Below are positions 18,133 through 25,970 of a stretch of 43,829 bases of DNA, piece by piece. The notes under the pieces are model-generated. The model saw only the letters and a list, made by a program, of their open reading frames with translations. It made no database searches and was not told the origin of the DNA. Where the stretch lies: positions 1-43,829 of the forward strand of contig JBJELF010000107.1 of assembly GCA_051879015.1 (NCBI GenBank), in the 5' to 3' direction. Numbering within the stretch: the stretch's first letter is position 1; every line of letters starts with the position of its first letter. The DNA comes from JBJELF01 sp051879015. GTDB lineage: Bacteria; Bacillota; Clostridia; Lachnospirales; Lachnospiraceae. The translations under genes and the position numbers were made by a program.

Positions 18133-18272
18133 AAAAGCGTCCTCCCAATATTACTTTTCACAGAATACACTGTGTTCCTCATGCGTAAGGAGAGGTCACT
18201 GTAAATGAAAGATACCTCCATCACCTTCGACGCAGACCTTTCCTGCAATAACCTCTCCTATTGTATTCCGTT
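18133..18272 (-). promoter_or_regulatory. Structured 5' leader of uraA, candidate cis-regulatory RNA
   Basis: The predicted mRNA leader folds into a domain closed by a 9-bp stem (18251-18259 with 18188-18196) with 54 nt inside, including a GCAG/CTGC hairpin (18232-18246). A second small hairpin follows (18159-18174). A 5-nt stretch (18229-18233) inside the domain is complementary to 18137-18141, between the ribosome binding site and the start codon, so two exclusive folds are possible. It does not match the PyrR-binding loop, purine, preQ1, THF or other riboswitch classes that I can recall. Confidence 0.4.
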
Positions 18273-18278
18273 CTTGAC

Positions 18279-18307
18279 ATTATACGGGGAGATATCAAAA
18301 AAAGCAA
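18279..18307 (-). promoter_or_regulatory. Sigma-A promoter of uraA
   Basis: On the minus strand TTGCTT (18302-18307) and a perfect TATAAT (18279-18284) are 17 bp apart. The start site would be near 18272, giving a leader of about 140 nt. Confidence 0.8.
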
Positions 18308-18332
18308 GTATAAATTTAAAAAAATTGGGCTC

Positions 18333-18860
18333 TTATCTTGTGTTTCTATTCCATCGAATGCGGTTTGCCAGATAGCTTCCCAGCCATCCAAACGCCAATC
18401 CAATCACCAATCCTCCAAGCACATCCGTCGGATAATGCACATACAGATATAATCTGGAAAATGCGATCAAAATTGCTAAAATCAAAGAGGGAATCCACAG
18501 CTTGCTGCGCTGTCTGCAAAGTGCCGCCACAACTGCAAAGGAAGCACTGGTATGCCCTGACGGGAAAGAATAATCGCTTGGCTTTGCAATCAAGAGAGTA
18601 ATCGCTTCATTGATTTCATAAGGGCGAGTGCGTGCCACCAAAGGCTTTAAAATTACATTACAGCAAAATGCCTCCAATAGTAATCCCAAAGCAACCGCTG
18701 CCCCTAACTTGCGTGTCTTTGGAATCAATAATAACACTGCCGCTAGAATGATCCACAAAATACCGGCATTCCCCAAGGTAGTGATTGCTATCATGAGTCG
18801 GTCAAGCCATCCGCTTGAAAAATTTTGGATAAAATTTAGAATAGAAAACTCAAATCCCAC
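18333..18860 (-). CDS. PAP2-family membrane phosphatase
   Basis: This 175-residue membrane protein has all three motifs of the PAP2 lipid phosphatase family: KPLVARTRP, the PSGH motif in SFPSGHTSASF, and SRLYLYVHYPTDVLGG. Members remove phosphate from undecaprenyl diphosphate, phosphatidic acid or similar lipids. I choose the GTG at 18860, 6 nt after GGAAGGAG; upstream ATGs lie inside the GH32 gene and have no ribosome binding site. It overlaps the GH32 gene end by 11 bp and is probably coupled to it, which is odd since no link with fructoside use is apparent. Undecaprenyl diphosphate phosphatase is the likeliest role. Confidence 0.82.
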   Translation of the reverse strand: MGFEFSILNFIQNFSSGWLDRLMIAITTLGNAGILWIILAAVLLLIPKTRKLGAAVALGLLLEAFCCNVILKPLVARTRPYEINEAITLLIAKPSDYSFPSGHTSASFAVVAALCRQRSKLWIPSLILAILIAFSRLYLYVHYPTDVLGGLVIGLAFGWLGSYLANRIRWNRNTR

Positions 18861-20178
18861 AATATTCTCCTTCCCACACATAAATTTGTGGTTCATTCTG
18901 AAGCTGGCTTACAATTTTCCTTCTTAGTCCGCACACTGCACTGCTGAGAACATACTCACCATCATTGACAAAAACTTCAATCAGATGTTCGCTCACATAG
19001 ACCTCGAAATTATTGCCATCTTGAATTTCAGGTGTCTCTGCCTGCATTCGATATTCCTCATGCCCTGCAAAAACTCGGCTGCGGTCTGTGCAGATGCGTC
19101 CCTCTCGGCGAATAATCCGATATCCACCGATGTCGATAGACTCACCCTCATTCATGATGAATCTCAACTGATAAATGTCCTGTTCCGTATCGTCAAGCGA
19201 AGTCACTCTTCGAGAAAATCCAGCACGCACATTGGGATGGACACGGAAATAAATATGTCCATTTTGTACCTCCACTACACGCGGCAAACAAAACATACCA
19301 CGCCATGTATCGTTCACCACTTCTGGCATACGCAGCCAAGCGACCAGCACTCTTCTGCCTTCAGCATCCACCGTACTCTGAGGCGCATACAAGTCTAAGC
19401 CGTAATCCAAAAACTGATACTGCTGTGGAATCTGCATCTGACAACTTTTTTCATCAAATTTTACCAGTGTACACACAGTTTGGTCCGTATAAGGTTCTTT
19501 CATAATACCCATAGGTGAGACGATTAATACCTGTGTTCCATTTACCTCAAAATAATCGGGACATTCCCACATCCATCCCAATTTTTCTGGTGTAGATGCA
19601 GTGCCAGCCAGGCTCCAGTCCTTCAAGTCACAGCTCTTATAAATCACTATCTCACCCTGTTTTTCCTGTGTACTGCTTCCCAGTACCATATACCAGGCAT
19701 CGGTTCCACGCCATACCTTAGGATCCCGAGTATGCGTCCTGTCCCCTACTTCAGGATTTTCAATTGGTGGAATCACCACGCTCTTATCATGGAAATTTGC
19801 AAAGTGCACTCCATCCTCAGAGGTAATCATCAGCTGAGCGGACTCAAACTGGTCATCCAGACATAGATGAATGTCTTCTGGATTGGATCTATAGTAATGA
19901 ACCCCTGTATAATATAAATACATTTTTCCATCGTATTCAATCGCACTGCCAGAAAAACAACCATTTTGATCGGCATAAATAGTTGGAAAAAGTGCAACTC
20001 CTAAATGCTGCCAATGTACCAAATCTGCGCTCACCGCATGTCCCCAGTGCATGGTTCCCCAGCGAGGCTCATATGGGAAATACTGATAGAAAATATGGTA
20101 CATTCCTTTATAATAAATAAACCCATTTGGGTCATTAATCCAATTTCCTGGGGCTCTTAGATGTAGTAAATGATTCAT
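18850..20178 (-). CDS. GH32 beta-fructosidase (sucrose hydrolase type)
   Basis: This 442-residue enzyme hydrolyses terminal beta-fructosyl bonds of sucrose or short fructo-oligosaccharides. The GH32 triad is visible: nucleophile Asp16 in WINDPNG, Asp in RDPKV near 150, and the acid/base Glu in WECPDYF near 202. A five-bladed propeller is followed by a beta-sandwich domain (about 310-442). There is no signal peptide, so it acts in the cytoplasm on sugar imported by the ABC transporter encoded just upstream. As ABC uptake does not phosphorylate, the substrate should be free sucrose or fructoside, not sucrose 6-phosphate. It is separated from the permease gene by a 98-bp spacer carrying a palindromic repeat. 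Confidence 0.9.
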   Translation of the reverse strand: MNHLLHLRAPGNWINDPNGFIYYKGMYHIFYQYFPYEPRWGTMHWGHAVSADLVHWQHLGVALFPTIYADQNGCFSGSAIEYDGKMYLYYTGVHYYRSNPEDIHLCLDDQFESAQLMITSEDGVHFANFHDKSVVIPPIENPEVGDRTHTRDPKVWRGTDAWYMVLGSSTQEKQGEIVIYKSCDLKDWSLAGTASTPEKLGWMWECPDYFEVNGTQVLIVSPMGIMKEPYTDQTVCTLVKFDEKSCQMQIPQQYQFLDYGLDLYAPQSTVDAEGRRVLVAWLRMPEVVNDTWRGMFCLPRVVEVQNGHIYFRVHPNVRAGFSRRVTSLDDTEQDIYQLRFIMNEGESIDIGGYRIIRREGRICTDRSRVFAGHEEYRMQAETPEIQDGNNFEVYVSEHLIEVFVNDGEYVLSSAVCGLRRKIVSQLQNEPQIYVWEGEYCGI

Positions 20179-20214
20179 AGTCCGTCCACCTCAATATTAT
20201 AATCAGCATTTTTT

Positions 20215-20280
20215 AGGTTTAAGGTCATGCTCTTTCATGAAAATATGAAATGCATGACCTTAAACCTGGTATCATATTAT
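20215..20280. repeat. Palindromic repeat element, copy A
   Basis: A perfect 16-bp stem (20215-20230 with 20252-20267) is followed by the tail CTGGTATCATATTAT (20266-20280). A second copy with a different stem but the same tail lies at 29663-29730. The tail overlaps and supplies the stop codon of the permease gene ending at 20277. Stem differences between copies are compensatory, so pairing is kept. It resembles a REP-type dispersed repeat. Confidence 0.55.
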
Positions 20281-21137
20281 TTTACTGCTCCTGCCACCAC
20301 ACCATTGATGATTTGCTTTTGCAGTACAATGTAAAGAATCAAGATTGGAATCACGCACAGCAGCAATCCTGCCATAATTGTTCCATAGTCCGCTGAGTAA
20401 GTGCCATAAAAGCTGTATGTAGACAGCGGCAAAGTCAAAAGCTTCTTGTCTGTCAGTACCAAAGATGGCAGCAGGAAGTCATTCCAGAAGGCCATTGCAT
20501 TCATAATCACCAATGTAGATATGATTGGTTTGAGCAATGGAAATACAATTCGGAAAAATGTCTGGATACGAGTACAACCATCAATATAGGCAGCTTCTTC
20601 CAATGCAATGGGAATACTTCCTTTGATGAAACCATGAAACATAAACACGGACATGGACATAGCAAATCCAGTGTGCAGGAAAATTAATGTGATTCTGTGA
20701 TTCAGCACATTCAAGGTTCCACCGTAAATACTTACCAGAGGAATCATCAATGCCTGAAATGGGATAATCATGGAAGCCACCATCATCACAAAAGTAGCTT
20801 TGGAGATTGCATTATTGTTTCTCACCACATAGTATGCCAGCATAGCTGCCAATATAGTCACTAAAATCGTAGCCGATGCAGTTACAATCAGAGAATTTTT
20901 AAACGCATTCAAGAAGTCCATCTGTGTGAATGCCTTTACAAAGTTGTCAAAAGAAAGTCCCTTCACCGTGTAGAGCCATGAAAATGGACTCTTAATGATA
21001 TCTCTCTTCTGCTTCAAAGAGTTGATCACTACCATAAGGAATGGGAACATATACGCAATAAATACCACAGTCAATATCAAAAATGAAATGATGTTTACTG
21101 CTTTTTTCTTATTTCCACCTGCTGCTTTATCCTTCAT
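20277..21137 (-). CDS. Sugar ABC transporter permease, MalG type
   Basis: This 286-residue inner-membrane protein is one of the two permeases of a carbohydrate uptake ABC transporter (CUT1 family). It has six hydrophobic helices and the EAA loop EEAAYIDGCTRIQTFFRIVFP that docks onto the ATPase. It overlaps the MalF-type gene by one base (TAATG), so the two are coupled. The extreme C terminus ends in GVVAGAVK as is usual for the family. No ATPase gene is in the operon; a shared MsmK-like ATPase elsewhere is expected. Confidence 0.9.
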   Translation of the reverse strand: MKDKAAGGNKKKAVNIISFLILTVVFIAYMFPFLMVVINSLKQKRDIIKSPFSWLYTVKGLSFDNFVKAFTQMDFLNAFKNSLIVTASATILVTILAAMLAYYVVRNNNAISKATFVMMVASMIIPFQALMIPLVSIYGGTLNVLNHRITLIFLHTGFAMSMSVFMFHGFIKGSIPIALEEAAYIDGCTRIQTFFRIVFPLLKPIISTLVIMNAMAFWNDFLLPSLVLTDKKLLTLPLSTYSFYGTYSADYGTIMAGLLLCVIPILILYIVLQKQIINGVVAGAVK

Positions 21138-22009
21138 TACGCCTCAACCTCCTTCTTCTTAGTAAAGTATACCTGAGCTCCACTGATACATGCCACAATG
21201 ATGAACAAAATCAATGCCTCTGCCTGACCCACACCAAATTGTCTGGAAGTAAACGCTTTTTCGTAAACGTGCATCGCTGCCATCTCCGTTGTACCATAGG
21301 GAGCACCTGCTGTCAAGGAAAGGTTTACATCATATACCATAAATGCGCGGGAGAGTGTCAGGAACAGACAAATTGTCACAGATGACATCATCAATGGGAA
21401 AATAATATTTTTCATCATGACCCATCCAGAAGCTCCATCAAGACTGGCTGCCTCCAGAACATCCTCACTCAGTCCCATAAAACCTGCCACATAAATCAAA
21501 ATCATATATCCAGAAAGCTGCCATACGGACACTAAAACCAATGCAGCAAATGCTTTGTTAGGGTCGGACAGCCATGAATATTCAAACAATCCCAACCCTG
21601 TCACTTCGCCGATGCTTACAAACACGCGGGAAAATACGAACTGCCAAATATAACCAAGCACGATTCCACCAATCAAGTTGGGAGTAAAGAAGCCGGCGCG
21701 GAAAAAATTCTGTCCCTTAAATCCTCTTGTCAACAGATAAGCGAGCAAAAAGGCAATCACATTAACCAGTATCACCACTACAATGACATACTTAAATGTC
21801 AAAAGCAGCGAATTCCAAAACTGCTTGTCACGCAGCACACCTGCAAAATTTTCGAGTCCCACAAAATTTTTTACTGTAGACACACCATTCCAGTCCGTGA
21901 GCGTCAGGTAAATACCATATATAAAAGGAATCACTACCACTGCCACAAAACAAAACAAGCCAGGCAATGCCAATATACAAAAATCTTGTCCCTTTTTTGT
22001 TGATTTCAT
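21137..22009 (-). CDS. Sugar ABC transporter permease, MalF type
   Basis: This 290-residue membrane protein is the partner permease. It has six helices and the EAA loop LEAASLDGASGWVMMKNIIFP. GGGAGG lies about 8 nt before the ATG, and only 21 bp separate it from the binding-protein gene. It probably imports sucrose or fructo-oligosaccharides, judged by the GH32 gene downstream. Confidence 0.9.
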   Translation of the reverse strand: MKSTKKGQDFCILALPGLFCFVAVVVIPFIYGIYLTLTDWNGVSTVKNFVGLENFAGVLRDKQFWNSLLLTFKYVIVVVILVNVIAFLLAYLLTRGFKGQNFFRAGFFTPNLIGGIVLGYIWQFVFSRVFVSIGEVTGLGLFEYSWLSDPNKAFAALVLVSVWQLSGYMILIYVAGFMGLSEDVLEAASLDGASGWVMMKNIIFPLMMSSVTICLFLTLSRAFMVYDVNLSLTAGAPYGTTEMAAMHVYEKAFTSRQFGVGQAEALILFIIVACISGAQVYFTKKKEVEA

Positions 22010-22030
22010 TGATTTTTCCTCCCTCTTTTA

Positions 22031-23404
22031 CTACTGCTCATCCCAATAATCCTGGATGCTCTGTATCAATTCCTCGCGGTCACTTCTGCTCGCAAGATAT
22101 TTCTGCATGGCAGAACCAAGCACAGACCAGTGGTCATTTGGCACAATGGCAGCGGCATTGAATACTCTGCCCTCTTGAACTTTCTCGGAAATATCGCGGC
22201 TTAATGGGTCACTTGGCAGATAAGGATTGTTGCGAAATGGTGGAATCACACTACAAGTCTTCACTAGCATCTGCTGTCCAATCTCGCTGAACACAATCCA
22301 GTTTAGAAATTCCTTTGCTGCTGCTTTTTCATTTTCAGAAGCCATCGCTCCATCCATCATAATCTGCTTAGAAGGAGAGCCCTGAATCATATAATTCACA
22401 AAATCGCTCTCATCATTATTCATAAAATATGGAAGAAATCCATACTCATCATCTTCCTTCGCACCGGCCTCCTCTAAATTTGGCCATGCCCAGTTTCCAT
22501 TAAACCAAAATGCCGTTTTTCCATCTACAAGGTCAATTGCCATCTCATCATAATCAGCTCCTAATGGATCACCGCGAGACACATTATAAGTCTTTAATAC
22601 ATCAAACATATCCAGAAACTGATCTACTCTATCGTAATCTGCTACTTTTATCTCACCACTCTTAGTCATATCAATCAAGGTATCTGCCCCCTCTGTGGTT
22701 CCATCATAAGTTTCATAGATATATTGCAGATGATGGGCACCCAATGACCAGTCTTCCTTCGCCAGAGAAATTGGCTTTTCCATACCTGCTGCTACCATCT
22801 CATCCAGCAGAGCTACGAAATCATTCAGCGTTCTCAGCGAATCGGGATCAAATTCCCTGCCCAATGTCTTTTCAATGACAGATTTGTTGTAGATAATTCC
22901 TCTGCCTTCAATACAGAGTGGAAAACTATAAATTTTTCCATTTAGCTCCGTCAAATAGCCTTCCGCTTCCTTCACCCATGCCTCATTGCTCAAATCCTCG
23001 CCTTTTTCCTCGGCCAATGCCAACACATCCGTGGTATCTAGGATAGCAAGTTCCGGTGGATTTCCAGAATTGTACAGGCTCACCACTTTCGTGTAGGGAG
23101 AGTCACCATCGGTCACTGGCATAACCTCCACATGAACTCCTGACTTTTCCTCGAACACCGCAGACATTTTTTCCAATGCCACCTGAATCTCAGCCTTGGA
23201 ATTTAACAGTACAATCTCCGTCCCCGCCAAAGACAAATCATACTCAAAGGTATCGACTGACATATCAATTGGTTTTTCTTCTTTCACTTCATTTGGATCG
23301 TCAGGGTCACTGGCAAACCCAAATCTGCATCCGCTCAGCGATGCCGTTACCATCACGGCGGTCAAACTCATGGCAACTGCTCGAGTCACAAATTGCTTCC
23401 TCAT
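22031..23404 (-). CDS. Sugar-binding lipoprotein of ABC transporter
   Basis: This 457-residue extracellular solute-binding protein (family 1) has a signal peptide and lipobox LSGC near residue 26, so it is lipid-anchored outside the membrane. An acidic linker follows the Cys. Family features include FNGNWAWPNLEEAG and the C-terminal RSDREELIQSIQDYWDEQ. It is first in the operon, transcribed from the promoter at 23477-23505. Three tandem operator units lie just downstream of the -10 box, so a divergent LacI regulator most likely represses it until a fructoside is present. Confidence 0.92.
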   Translation of the reverse strand: MRKQFVTRAVAMSLTAVMVTASLSGCRFGFASDPDDPNEVKEEKPIDMSVDTFEYDLSLAGTEIVLLNSKAEIQVALEKMSAVFEEKSGVHVEVMPVTDGDSPYTKVVSLYNSGNPPELAILDTTDVLALAEEKGEDLSNEAWVKEAEGYLTELNGKIYSFPLCIEGRGIIYNKSVIEKTLGREFDPDSLRTLNDFVALLDEMVAAGMEKPISLAKEDWSLGAHHLQYIYETYDGTTEGADTLIDMTKSGEIKVADYDRVDQFLDMFDVLKTYNVSRGDPLGADYDEMAIDLVDGKTAFWFNGNWAWPNLEEAGAKEDDEYGFLPYFMNNDESDFVNYMIQGSPSKQIMMDGAMASENEKAAAKEFLNWIVFSEIGQQMLVKTCSVIPPFRNNPYLPSDPLSRDISEKVQEGRVFNAAAIVPNDHWSVLGSAMQKYLASRSDREELIQSIQDYWDEQ

Positions 23405-23440
23405 AATGATATCCTTCCTTTCTTTTACTATGTCTGTTAA

Positions 23441-23476
23441 GTTATCGGTAAAGTAACCGGTAACTTTACTGGTTTT
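23441..23476. promoter_or_regulatory. Triple tandem LacI operator, 12-bp period
   Basis: Three 12-bp units, GTTATCGGTAAA, GTAACCGGTAAC and TTTACTGGTTTT, follow head to tail. Their CG (or TG) centres are exactly 12 bp apart. They begin at the first base after the -10 box of the binding-protein promoter, covering the start site and early transcribed region. Confidence 0.75.
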
Positions 23477-23505
23477 ATATTAACATTAAACAGGGAAACT
23501 GTCAA
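23477..23505 (-). promoter_or_regulatory. Sigma-A promoter of the sucrose/fructoside operon
   Basis: On the minus strand a perfect TTGACA (23500-23505) and TAATAT (23477-23482) are 17 bp apart. A GGGAA/TTCCC inverted repeat (23493-23510) covers the -35 box. Confidence 0.85.
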
Positions 23506-23568
23506 TTCCCATTTTTATTTTTGTGAAATTTTCACTATTTTCTCTGTGATGAATTGTTGAAATATCAC

Positions 23569-23592
23569 ATAACCGGTTACTTAATCGGTTAC
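23569..23592. promoter_or_regulatory. Double tandem LacI operator, 12-bp period
   Basis: Two 12-bp units, ATAACCGGTTAC and TTAATCGGTTAC, have CG centres 12 bp apart. They lie 3 bp upstream of the -35 box of the regulator gene, so they could mediate autoregulation or looping with the triple array about 120 bp away. Confidence 0.72.
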
Positions 23593-23595
23593 TCC

Positions 23596-23624
23596 TTGTA
23601 TTTCCTTTTACTTTTTGCTATACT
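23596..23624 (+). promoter_or_regulatory. Sigma-A promoter of the LacI regulator gene
   Basis: TTGTAT (23596-23601) and TATACT (23619-23624) are 17 bp apart, about 85 bp upstream of the ATG. Confidence 0.7.
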
Positions 23625-23709
23625 ATATGCAAGATACTAGGGTCAACAGACGATTCGGCATACAAGCCCGCCTTATGTCCTCTAAAAAATAGAAAGGAAC
23701 TGTATTGAA

Positions 23710-24735
23710 ATGGGAAAAAAGAATGTAACCTTCAGCGATATCGCGGAGTATACTCACTTTTCCAAAACGACTATCTCACGATATTTTAACAATCCAGATT
23801 CTCTCACACTGGAAAATCAACAGATTATCGCAGATGCACTTGTTAAATTAAATTATAAAGAAAATAAAGTGGCACGTATTCTGGCGAACGGAAAAACGGA
23901 GTTTATTGGACTTATCATTCCAAACTTATATCTCAGCTATTATTCTGAGATGGTTAATGAAATTTTATCTACCTATGAAAAATTTGGTTACAAGTTTTTA
24001 GTTTTCATCGGAAACGAAAATGAAGAAACAGAACGGCGCTATATTCAAGAACTGATGGCATACAAAATTGAGGGACTCATTATTTTAAGTCACACCATTC
24101 CCTCTAAGGAGCTTGCACAGTTACAGATTCCTGTGGTAACCATCGAGCGCGAAGATGCGGCCGTGTGCAGCGTAAACACAGACAATTACATGGGAGCAGT
24201 GCAGGCCACCAGTCTTTTAATACGCAATCACTGCGATGTACTGATTCATGTTAATTCGCCCACTCCCACCACGATACCAGCCTATCAACGAATCCAAGGT
24301 TTCATCGATGTGTGTGAGGAACGACAGGTTCCCCATCAAATTATTTTTAAAGATTTTAGAAATGATTTCGAGACTGTCTCAAGCTTAATGCAGGAAGTGT
24401 TTCAAGAAATTGAAAAAAATTATGCAAATCAAAAGAAAGGAATTTTCATCTCTAATGACACCCATGCCAACATACTTTTAAATTTACTAGTTCGCAAGTA
24501 CGGCACTTTGCCAGAGGACTATGAACTAATTGGCTTTGATGGAGCTCCTATCTCTGCACAGGCAATTATCCCCATCAGCACGATTGGACAACAAATTGAC
24601 AAGATTGCGCTGGAGGCGGTCAGTCTGCTTGTAGAACAGATGAATGAAAGAAAAAAAAGACGACCTGTGCCATTAGACAAACCAATTCACAAAGTGATTA
24701 CTCCCGTGCTGATTCGCCGCAATACGACCAGTTAA
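23710..24735 (+). CDS. LacI-family regulator of the sucrose/fructoside operon
   Basis: This 341-residue protein has an N-terminal LacI helix-turn-helix (VTFSDIAEYTHFSKTTISRYF, split here as VTFSDIAEY and KTTISRYF) and a sugar-binding core. The C-terminal part has IGFDGAPIS and TIGQQIDKIA, common in regulators of the LacI family. It is divergent from the binding-protein operon and the intergenic AACCGGTT-type sites fit the CG-centred LacI pattern. AAAGGAA lies about 10 nt ahead of the ATG. The effector is probably sucrose, fructose or a related sugar, inferred only from neighbours. Confidence 0.9.
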   Translation: MGKKNVTFSDIAEYTHFSKTTISRYFNNPDSLTLENQQIIADALVKLNYKENKVARILANGKTEFIGLIIPNLYLSYYSEMVNEILSTYEKFGYKFLVFIGNENEETERRYIQELMAYKIEGLIILSHTIPSKELAQLQIPVVTIEREDAAVCSVNTDNYMGAVQATSLLIRNHCDVLIHVNSPTPTTIPAYQRIQGFIDVCEERQVPHQIIFKDFRNDFETVSSLMQEVFQEIEKNYANQKKGIFISNDTHANILLNLLVRKYGTLPEDYELIGFDGAPISAQAIIPISTIGQQIDKIALEAVSLLVEQMNERKKRRPVPLDKPIHKVITPVLIRRNTTS

Positions 24736-24752
24736 ATACAAATCAACACATT

Positions 24753-24793
24753 AAACAGCCATGCATTTGCTCATAGCTCATACATGGCTGTTT
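24753..24793. terminator. Hairpin between converging regulator and DUF4340 genes
   Basis: Arms AAACAGCCATG (24753-24763) and CATGGCTGTTT (24783-24793) pair over 11 bp. The hairpin lies between two converging genes and probably serves both, although neither side has a long T-run. Confidence 0.55.
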
Positions 24794-24836
24794 GACGGAA
24801 CTTTTATCAATTATTTATTTTCTTTCCCTTGATTCG

Positions 24837-25955
24837 CTATTCAGATTCTGCTTCCTCGGCTGCATCATATTCCAGAACAGCTGTGACTAAACTCTCCTTA
24901 ATCAAGTTGACCATATTCGAGCCTTTTAGCTGTGCATAATAATAATTGTCTCCACTTTCATCTGTCATCTGATCACCGATATACAATATTACCTCCTCGT
25001 CAGCTCCTGTCCAAACCACTTCTGCCTGCGGTGCATCCAAACCAAATTCTTCCAGATGAGATGCGCCGACATGATCTGCACACTCACTGAACTTCAACGA
25101 AGCAATAGCAGAAGCTAGTGTATCAATCAAACTATCTTCCTCGTCGTCCAACTGTTCATCACCACAAAACCACACATCCGTAGTCTCTGGCTCTGCCGTA
25201 GTCTCCTCCTCGCTTTTTGCTGCAGCATCCGCTACAATGGCAGGCTCCTCAATGGCAGAACTAGCCTCATCTGCTTCGGTTTCTTCTTCCGTAGTCTCTT
25301 CCTCACCACTTTCTTCGGTTTCCTCCGGCACTTCCACTGTCTGAATATTCCAGCTTTGAGTTTCTCCGCTTCTTGTCAATGTGATGGTTTCCATCTCACT
25401 GCTGGAGATAGAAGGAATTTCATCCATCTGCAAATAATGATACAATTCATAATTCAAGCTCGAAGGAATTGTCGAATCAATGGTATAAACGCTTCCATCA
25501 TCCGTGACACAGGCATAGTAATCACTGTCTGCCTTAGCACCAATCGATAAACTGAAAGTATCTCCTAAACCATCCGTTACAGTAACGACATGCGTTGGTT
25601 GATCCAAGCCATAATCCTCCAAAGAATCTGGAGAATCAAACTTTCTAGTTGCCTCTACCTTCATCATATGTTCCTCCAGCGTAGTCAGTATCGTCTGATT
25701 CACTGGAAAATCTTCATCTGCAGGATATGTCCACTCCTCATCTATCTTTTCAAAAGTATATGAAACTTCGCCATTATCCACAGTAATCTCTGTAATTTCA
25801 TCCAGCTGTATGGCATAAATGCGCGCAGCTTCTGACTCATCCAATGCCTTCTGCTCTGTGTATTCATTGTATTTGACTACTCCAAAATAAACAATCCCCA
25901 ACACTGCCACAACCGCCACACCACCAATGAGCTGCCCTGTCTTTTTTTTCGCCAT
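24837..25955 (-). CDS. DUF4340-domain membrane-anchored protein
   Basis: This 372-residue protein has one N-terminal helix (about 8-26) and an outward domain of the DUF4340 type with the repeated pattern LDEITEITV...YTFEKIDEEWTY and LEDYGLDQP / LEEFGLDAP. DUF4340 genes are habitually next to Gld-like ABC transporter genes, as here. A low-complexity acidic segment of about 60 residues rich in Glu and Thr interrupts the middle (about residues 205-265). The gene is last in a four-gene operon, 15 bp after the GldG-like gene, with GGAGG 9 nt before its ATG. Function is unknown; a role with the ABC complex at the cell surface is inferred. Confidence 0.8.
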   Translation of the reverse strand: MAKKKTGQLIGGVAVVAVLGIVYFGVVKYNEYTEQKALDESEAARIYAIQLDEITEITVDNGEVSYTFEKIDEEWTYPADEDFPVNQTILTTLEEHMMKVEATRKFDSPDSLEDYGLDQPTHVVTVTDGLGDTFSLSIGAKADSDYYACVTDDGSVYTIDSTIPSSLNYELYHYLQMDEIPSISSSEMETITLTRSGETQSWNIQTVEVPEETEESGEEETTEEETEADEASSAIEEPAIVADAAAKSEEETTAEPETTDVWFCGDEQLDDEEDSLIDTLASAIASLKFSECADHVGASHLEEFGLDAPQAEVVWTGADEEVILYIGDQMTDESGDNYYYAQLKGSNMVNLIKESLVTAVLEYDAAEEAESE

Positions 25956-25970
25956 AATCCAATTCCTCCA

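Noticed and set aside
18189..18259. PyrR attenuator before uraA
   Set aside because: The characteristic PyrR-binding loop is absent and no terminator with a T-run precedes the gene.
23523..23535. GTGAAA-T-TTTCAC palindrome upstream of the sucrose operon promoter
   Set aside because: It lacks the CG centre of cre or LacI sites; A/T-rich palindromes of this size arise by chance. Kept only as a weak possible activator site.
23545..23569. CRP-like palindrome TGTGAT...ATCACA in the operator region
   Set aside because: The spacing of 13 bp between arms does not fit a CRP/FNR site, and CRP-type sugar control is not expected in this lineage.
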